From contig WREG01000061.1 in the NCBI GenBank assembly GCA_009779455.1, positions 1 through 9,958 on the forward strand: a stretch of DNA of 9,958 bases. The letters are read 5' to 3'. The notes under the pieces are model-generated. The model was not told the DNA's origin and searched no databases. It saw only the letters and a program-made list of their open reading frames with translations. Source of the stretch: Oscillospiraceae bacterium. GTDB taxonomy: Bacteria; Bacillota; Clostridia; Oscillospirales; Acutalibacteraceae. The position numbers were made by a program, and so were the translations under genes. Below are positions 7,269-9,958 of the stretch, piece by piece. Within the stretch, counting starts at the first letter, position 1. Every line of letters begins with the position of its first letter.

Positions 7269-9161
7269 ATGGACGACAGCGAATTCATTAAAAATTACAA
7301 AAAAAAGCAGGAAACAATAGCGGAAGAACGTGAAACGTCAGCCTCAAGGGAAAAAGCCGCCCCTGCCGCCGTGCTGAAACGCGAAAATGAAAATAAAAAC
7401 GAAAACGGCGGAGGGGAATCCGCCGCGCCTCTCCGCTATGAGCAAAAAAGCGAGTTCAAACCGCCCAAAAAGGACGGCATGGAGGAACGGGCGCGGATAA
7501 GGGCTATGGAACAGCGGAGACGGATGATATTCGCGGGCGTTTTTACCGCTATAATCGTCGTTTCGCTCATCGGCCTTATATTCGTCCTTAAAAATCCATC
7601 TGTAAAGGTTCCTGACTTTACTAGCTGGAAGATGACGGAGGTTCAGGCCTGGTTCGAGCAGAACAATAAAATCATATTGAAGCCCGAACCTGTTTTCAAC
7701 GATGAAATCGACGAAAACTGCGTTATTTCACAGGGTACGCCGCCTAACGCCAAAGTTAAAAAAGGTGATATCATAACCTTGGAAATTTCTAAGGGTCACG
7801 ATATGTCAAGGACATACCCTTTACCCGATTTTATGAACATGACCCGCGAGGAGGTCGAGAAATGGTCGGGCGAAAGGTTCATGTCAAAGGTGCGGATCAC
7901 TACAGAAAGCAACGATAAAATCGCCGTCGGGAAGGTTATACGGTTCGAGATAAACGACAATACGGTCGTCAATGAGGTGCGGCGCGACACGCCCATATAT
8001 ATTATCGTTTCAAAAGGCCCCGAGGAGGCCGCCGCCGTCAAAGTGCCCGATTTCAAGGGCGGCACGGAGGAAGCGTGCAGAGCCTTCGCCGACGAGAAGG
8101 GCATAACGCTTATTGTCGTAAAGGAATACAGCGACTCATACCCCGACGGGGTCGTATATGACCAAAGCGTCAAGGCCGAGCAGACAATGCAGAAAGGCGA
8201 CGAGCTGACCGTCACCGTATCCAAAGGCAAAAAGATAATAATGCCCGACTTTTCGGGGCTTTCAAAAGAAGCTGCCTCCGCAAAAGCGGCTGAGGCGGGT
8301 ATAAACGTTATCATAGCCGACGCGTATTCGGCCTCGAAAAAGGCGGGGGACTTTATATCCCAAAGCAAGGGCAAGGGGACGGTATATAACCCGGAGGACA
8401 TAGTCGAGCTTAAATATTCACTGGGCAACACCGTCGCCGTCCCCTCGTTCACAGGCCAATCGGAGTCCGCCATAAACGAGTGGGCCGCGGAACTTATTGG
8501 CATGGGCGCTAAAATAACGGTCAAAACCGTAAGCACCCAAAACCCCGCGCCGAAAGGCACGATTATACATCAGGACATCGAAAACGCGAACGCCGCCATA
8601 GACGCGGTGATAAATATAATCGTGTCGCTGGGGTTTAACTGTTATGTGCCGGATTTTGTCGCCCCCGCAAACGCAACTTATGAGAACGCGGTCACGATAG
8701 AGGAAGCCATAAGGCTGTGCGAGCAGGCGAACCTTATCCCCGTATTTACGGCTGAAGAAAATAATGGGCGGCTGCCGGGCGAGATATGGAAGCAGGATAT
8801 CCCTGCGGGAAAGGAAGTGCCTGAAAAAACGGTCGTAACCCTTACATACCGCCCCGTCACGGGTTCGCTGGCCGTCCCCGATTTTACGGGCAAAACGGAG
8901 GAACAGGTGCGTGCCGGAGGGCATATGAGGCAATTCAACATAGCTTTCGCAAGCGCGGAGTATGTGCCGGGCTTTGAAAATAAAGTATGCAACCAGTCTG
9001 TGCGGGCCGGTTCCTCCGCCGCGCCGGGAACGCTGATAATATTATACATCCCCGATGCTTCATATGTCCCGGATCCGGAGCCTGAACCCAACCCGGAACC
9101 TTGGCCGGAACCGCCGACGGAGCCGGAAATCCCGGTTATAGAGCCGACGACAAAAAGATAG
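7269..9161 (+). CDS. Membrane-anchored protein with seven PASTA repeats and no kinase domain
   Basis: 630 residues from the ATG at 7269; AAAGG (7253-7257) lies 11 nt before it. The frame is open further upstream into the permease gene, but that extension has no ribosome site and overlaps the 3' end of the permease. Residues 1-85 are a charged cytoplasmic region, 86-108 one transmembrane helix (type II orientation expected). Outside follow seven PASTA-like repeats, roughly 111-176, 180-250, 256-320, 322-386, 388-455, 457-528 and 533-596, most starting with V/L/MP(D/S)F and ending in a beta-strand such as TLEISKG or TVTVSKG. A Pro/Glu tail (597-630) may span cell wall. PASTA repeats in PknB/PrkC kinases and PBP2x-type proteins bind muropeptides or wall polymer. 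Here neither a kinase nor a transpeptidase domain is present. It lies 64 nt after the permease in the same direction, so it is probably a partner or sensor for the ABC complex; that role is inference. Confidence 0.88.
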   Translation: MDDSEFIKNYKKKQETIAEERETSASREKAAPAAVLKRENENKNENGGGESAAPLRYEQKSEFKPPKKDGMEERARIRAMEQRRRMIFAGVFTAIIVVSLIGLIFVLKNPSVKVPDFTSWKMTEVQAWFEQNNKIILKPEPVFNDEIDENCVISQGTPPNAKVKKGDIITLEISKGHDMSRTYPLPDFMNMTREEVEKWSGERFMSKVRITTESNDKIAVGKVIRFEINDNTVVNEVRRDTPIYIIVSKGPEEAAAVKVPDFKGGTEEACRAFADEKGITLIVVKEYSDSYPDGVVYDQSVKAEQTMQKGDELTVTVSKGKKIIMPDFSGLSKEAASAKAAEAGINVIIADAYSASKKAGDFISQSKGKGTVYNPEDIVELKYSLGNTVAVPSFTGQSESAINEWAAELIGMGAKITVKTVSTQNPAPKGTIIHQDIENANAAIDAVINIIVSLGFNCYVPDFVAPANATYENAVTIEEAIRLCEQANLIPVFTAEENNGRLPGEIWKQDIPAGKEVPEKTVVTLTYRPVTGSLAVPDFTGKTEEQVRAGGHMRQFNIAFASAEYVPGFENKVCNQSVRAGSSAAPGTLIILYIPDASYVPDPEPEPNPEPWPEPPTEPEIPVIEPTTKR

Positions 9162-9166
9162 CAAAA

Positions 9167-9205
9167 GAAAGGCCGCCAAACGCGACAGCCTTTCCATTTT
9201 GATTT
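9167..9205 (+). terminator. Intrinsic terminator of the ABC-PASTA operon
   Basis: GAAAGGC (9167-9173) pairs perfectly with GCCTTTC (9188-9194) around a 14-nt loop, starting 5 nt after the PASTA stop codon, and is followed by CATTTTGATTTG. The stem is short and the T tract is interrupted, but the position directly after the last gene supports the call. Confidence 0.6.
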
Positions 9206-9306
9206 GTTTTAATCCCTCCGACGACGCCCGCTAAGGACAAAAAAACTTTAGGGCCATCAAGCGCAGAATTTTCAACGTTTGATAGCTTTTATTAATAGGT
9301 TTAAAT

Positions 9307-9336
9307 TTGAATTTGCCTTTTAGAAAAGGTTATAAA
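9307..9336 (+). promoter_or_regulatory. Possible promoter of a small rightward transcript
   Basis: TTGAAT (9307-9312), an 18-nt spacer, then TATAAA (9331-9336). Both hexamers are fair but the region is AT-rich, so chance matches are likely. No coding gene follows; a terminator lies about 250 nt downstream. Confidence 0.3.
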
Positions 9337-9422
9337 TTGGTACAATGCATTTGGATGATTTTTACTTTCTAGACTTTAAAGGCAAGTGTTTAATTTGATA
9401 TTTAGAAATATGCACAATATTG

Positions 9423-9455
9423 GGCGGCCTGTACCATGATTATGACAAGGCCGCC
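9423..9455. repeat. GC-rich inverted repeat (8-bp perfect stem)
   Basis: GGCGGCCT (9423-9430) and AGGCCGCC (9448-9455) are exact reverse complements around a 17-nt loop; TGT and ACA extend the pairing past a one-base bulge. On the plus strand it is followed by an A/T-rich stretch with five T's, so it could act as a weak terminator or as a stable RNA hairpin. AGGCCGCC also occurs in the operon terminator at 9170-9177. Confidence 0.5.
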
Positions 9456-9546
9456 TGACAAATTTAATTTTTCTAAACCGTTTATTGCCTATCGCAATGA
9501 GTTTTTTCTGATGCGCCCAAAAACATTTTTACTGTTTTTAAGACCG

Positions 9547-9594
9547 AGAGCCAAAATCTTGTGATTTTGTGTCACTTGACTTTGGCTCTTTTTT
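9547..9594 (+). terminator. Intrinsic terminator with competing inner hairpin
   Basis: AGAGCCAAA (9547-9555) pairs perfectly with TTTGGCTCT (9581-9589), and the T-run extends to 9594, with a second T-run after AC. The 25-nt loop is long. An alternative hairpin, CAAAATC (9552-9558) with GATTTTG (9563-9569) and a TTGT loop, uses part of the left arm, so the two structures exclude each other. It points rightward; the minus strand lacks a T-run on the other side. Confidence 0.6.
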
Positions 9595-9623
9595 ACTTTT
9601 TGGATTTAAAAATCGTTCGGATC

Positions 9624-9660
9624 AGGTTTTTGCAACCTACAGGACGGTTTCGTACCGTCC
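9624..9660. repeat. Two adjacent small hairpins downstream of the small ORF
   Basis: GGACGGT (9642-9648) and ACCGTCC (9654-9660) form a perfect 7-bp stem with loop TTCGT. AGGTT (9624-9628) and AACCT (9634-9638) form a second stem of 5 bp. They lie 16 nt past the stop of the minus-strand small ORF and could protect its 3' end. No T-run directly follows on either strand. Confidence 0.45.
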
Positions 9661-9676
9661 CCGTGTGTTTATTCCT

Positions 9677-9787
9677 TTAACGAGGCCATGGATTATCTGC
9701 CCAACCACCGCCAAACAAATCCATAAAAAACCCTATAATCTGCATAAAAGGCGATAAAAGAACATACAGGAATTCTTGAAAACTCAT
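9677..9787 (-). CDS. Small hydrophobic protein, 36 residues, unknown function
   Basis: An ATG at 9787 opens a 36-residue frame ending in TAA at 9677. It starts MSFQEF, has a hydrophobic, Phe/Leu/Ile/Met-rich segment (about residues 5-26, including LLSPFMQIIGFFMDLF) that could form one membrane helix, and ends GGGWADNPWPR with two Trp. AAAGGGGGTG (9802-9793) is a very strong Shine-Dalgarno sequence 5 nt before the ATG. An in-frame ATG at 9808 would add seven residues but has no ribosome site. It lies 52 nt after the stop of the partial gene to its right, in the same direction, so it may be transcribed with it. It could be a membrane-active peptide, a type I toxin-like peptide or a small membrane regulator. 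I recognise no family. Confidence 0.5.
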   Translation of the reverse strand: MSFQEFLYVLLSPFMQIIGFFMDLFGGGWADNPWPR

Positions 9788-9792
9788 AAATA

Positions 9793-9802
9793 CACCCCCT
9801 TT
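9793..9802 (-). promoter_or_regulatory. Strong ribosome binding site of the small ORF
   Basis: On the minus strand AAAGGGGGTG ends 5 nt before the ATG at 9787. It matches the AGGAGGTG anti-SD target at all but one central base, and is the main reason to treat the short frame as a gene. Confidence 0.55.
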
Positions 9803-9813
9803 TTTCATTTTCT

Positions 9814-9834
9814 AAACACTAACCACTGACCACT
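9814..9834 (-). repeat. Tandem heptamer repeat AGTGGTY x3, second copy
   Basis: On the minus strand AGTGGTC (9834-9828), AGTGGTT (9827-9821) and AGTGTTT (9820-9814) follow each other, 5 nt after the stop codon of the gene ending at 9840. It is the same heptamer family and the same orientation relative to a stop codon as 3166-3186. Confidence 0.6.
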
Positions 9835-9839
9835 GCCCG

Positions 9840-9958
9840 CTAAAAAGGCATATACACCGCGAAATACTCGTCGACCTTTTCCCAATACGCCTTGTTCACC
9901 GCGTAATCAGTCCCGGGCCAGTTCGCTATGTTCAGCAGGAAATGGTCCGAATTCTCAT
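9840..9958 (-). CDS. C-terminal 38 residues of an unrecognised protein
   Basis: A minus-strand frame open from the right edge ends in TAG at 9840. The 38 visible residues start ENSDHFLLNIANWPG and end KVDEYFAVYMPF. The composition (Trp, Tyr, Asp, Asn; few repeats) looks like a real folded protein end and the codon use is like its neighbours. The family cannot be named from so short a piece. The heptamer repeat and the small hydrophobic ORF follow it in the same direction. Confidence 0.6.
   Translation of the reverse strand, partial: ENSDHFLLNIANWPGTDYAVNKAYWEKVDEYFAVYMPF

Larger units (their letters stand above)
9206..9546. other. Gene-poor, AT-rich intergenic stretch with inverted repeats
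   Basis: No convincing protein gene is seen on either strand. It holds a possible rightward promoter (9307-9336), an 8-bp inverted repeat TTGCCTTT (9313-9320) / AAAGGCAA (9378-9385) spaced by 57 nt, a GC-rich hairpin (9423-9455) and an ORF of 42 codons (9436-9564) with no ribosome site. The content fits a small RNA or decayed repeat better than coding DNA. Confidence 0.5.
9343..9594 (+). ncRNA. Candidate small RNA of about 250 nt
   Basis: Bounded by the possible promoter at 9307-9336 and the intrinsic terminator at 9547-9594. It would contain the GC-rich hairpin 9423-9455 and has no plausible ORF with a ribosome site. It matches no RNA family I recognise. The small ORF at 9677-9787 is transcribed toward it, so the two RNAs could overlap at their 3' ends. 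Only the terminator end is well supported. Confidence 0.28.

Noticed and set aside
7796..8560. Minus-strand ORF of 254 residues opposite the PASTA gene
   Set aside because: Antisense shadow: Ser/Ala-rich, no ribosome site, no recognisable motif, and the plus frame shows clear PASTA repeats.
9436..9564. Plus-strand ORF of 42 residues starting in the hairpin loop
   Set aside because: No ribosome binding site, the start is buried in a stable stem-loop and the end overlaps the terminator arm.
9569..9757. Plus-strand ORF of 62 residues
   Set aside because: It starts inside the terminator loop, has no ribosome site and a low-complexity, basic product, and overlaps the better-supported minus-strand small ORF.

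Overview
This window looks like chromosomal DNA of an uncultured or poorly characterised low-to-moderate-GC Firmicute of the class Clostridia (gut or rumen Oscillospiraceae/Ruminococcaceae type). The evidence is a secreted dockerin-bearing protein with clostridial Cys/Trp repeats and a Ser/Thr/Pro-rich linker, strong AGGAGG-like ribosome binding sites, TTG and GTG starts, a PASTA-domain envelope protein and a BcrA-type ABC transporter. No phage, transposase, CRISPR, rRNA or tRNA signal was seen.

Layout. Positions 1-419 (+) hold the 3' end of a QueD/6-pyruvoyl-tetrahydropterin-synthase-like gene. Positions 492-1976 (-) encode a secreted dockerin protein that converges on it. Positions 1977-2232 are a divergent regulatory region with a good promoter on each strand, a 23-bp inverted repeat, 11-bp-period direct repeats and a 12-bp palindrome near the predicted start of the rightward transcript. 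Positions 2233-9161 (+) look like one four-gene operon: an ABC ATPase (TTG start), two tandem paralogous permeases each with an extracytoplasmic domain of roughly 380-400 residues between TM1 and TM2, and a membrane-anchored protein with seven PASTA repeats and no kinase domain. A hairpin plus T-rich tract at 9167-9205 ends the operon.

Positions 9206-9676 are gene-poor but structured: a possible promoter, a GC-rich hairpin, an intrinsic terminator with a competing inner hairpin, and two small hairpins. Together they could make a small RNA of about 250 nt. Positions 9677-9787 (-) hold a 36-codon ORF for a hydrophobic peptide behind a strong Shine-Dalgarno sequence, and 9840-9958 (-) is the C-terminus of an unrecognised protein that runs off the window.

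How it fits together. The ATPase, the two permeases (probably a heterodimer with large outside domains) and the PASTA protein (outside repeats that in known families bind muropeptides or cell-wall polymer) suggest a cell-envelope transport, sensing or defence machine. No part of that function is proven by the sequence. An AGTGRTY heptamer repeat is found just after two stop codons, inside the operon (3166-3186) and near the right end (9814-9834), and looks like a dispersed genomic repeat.
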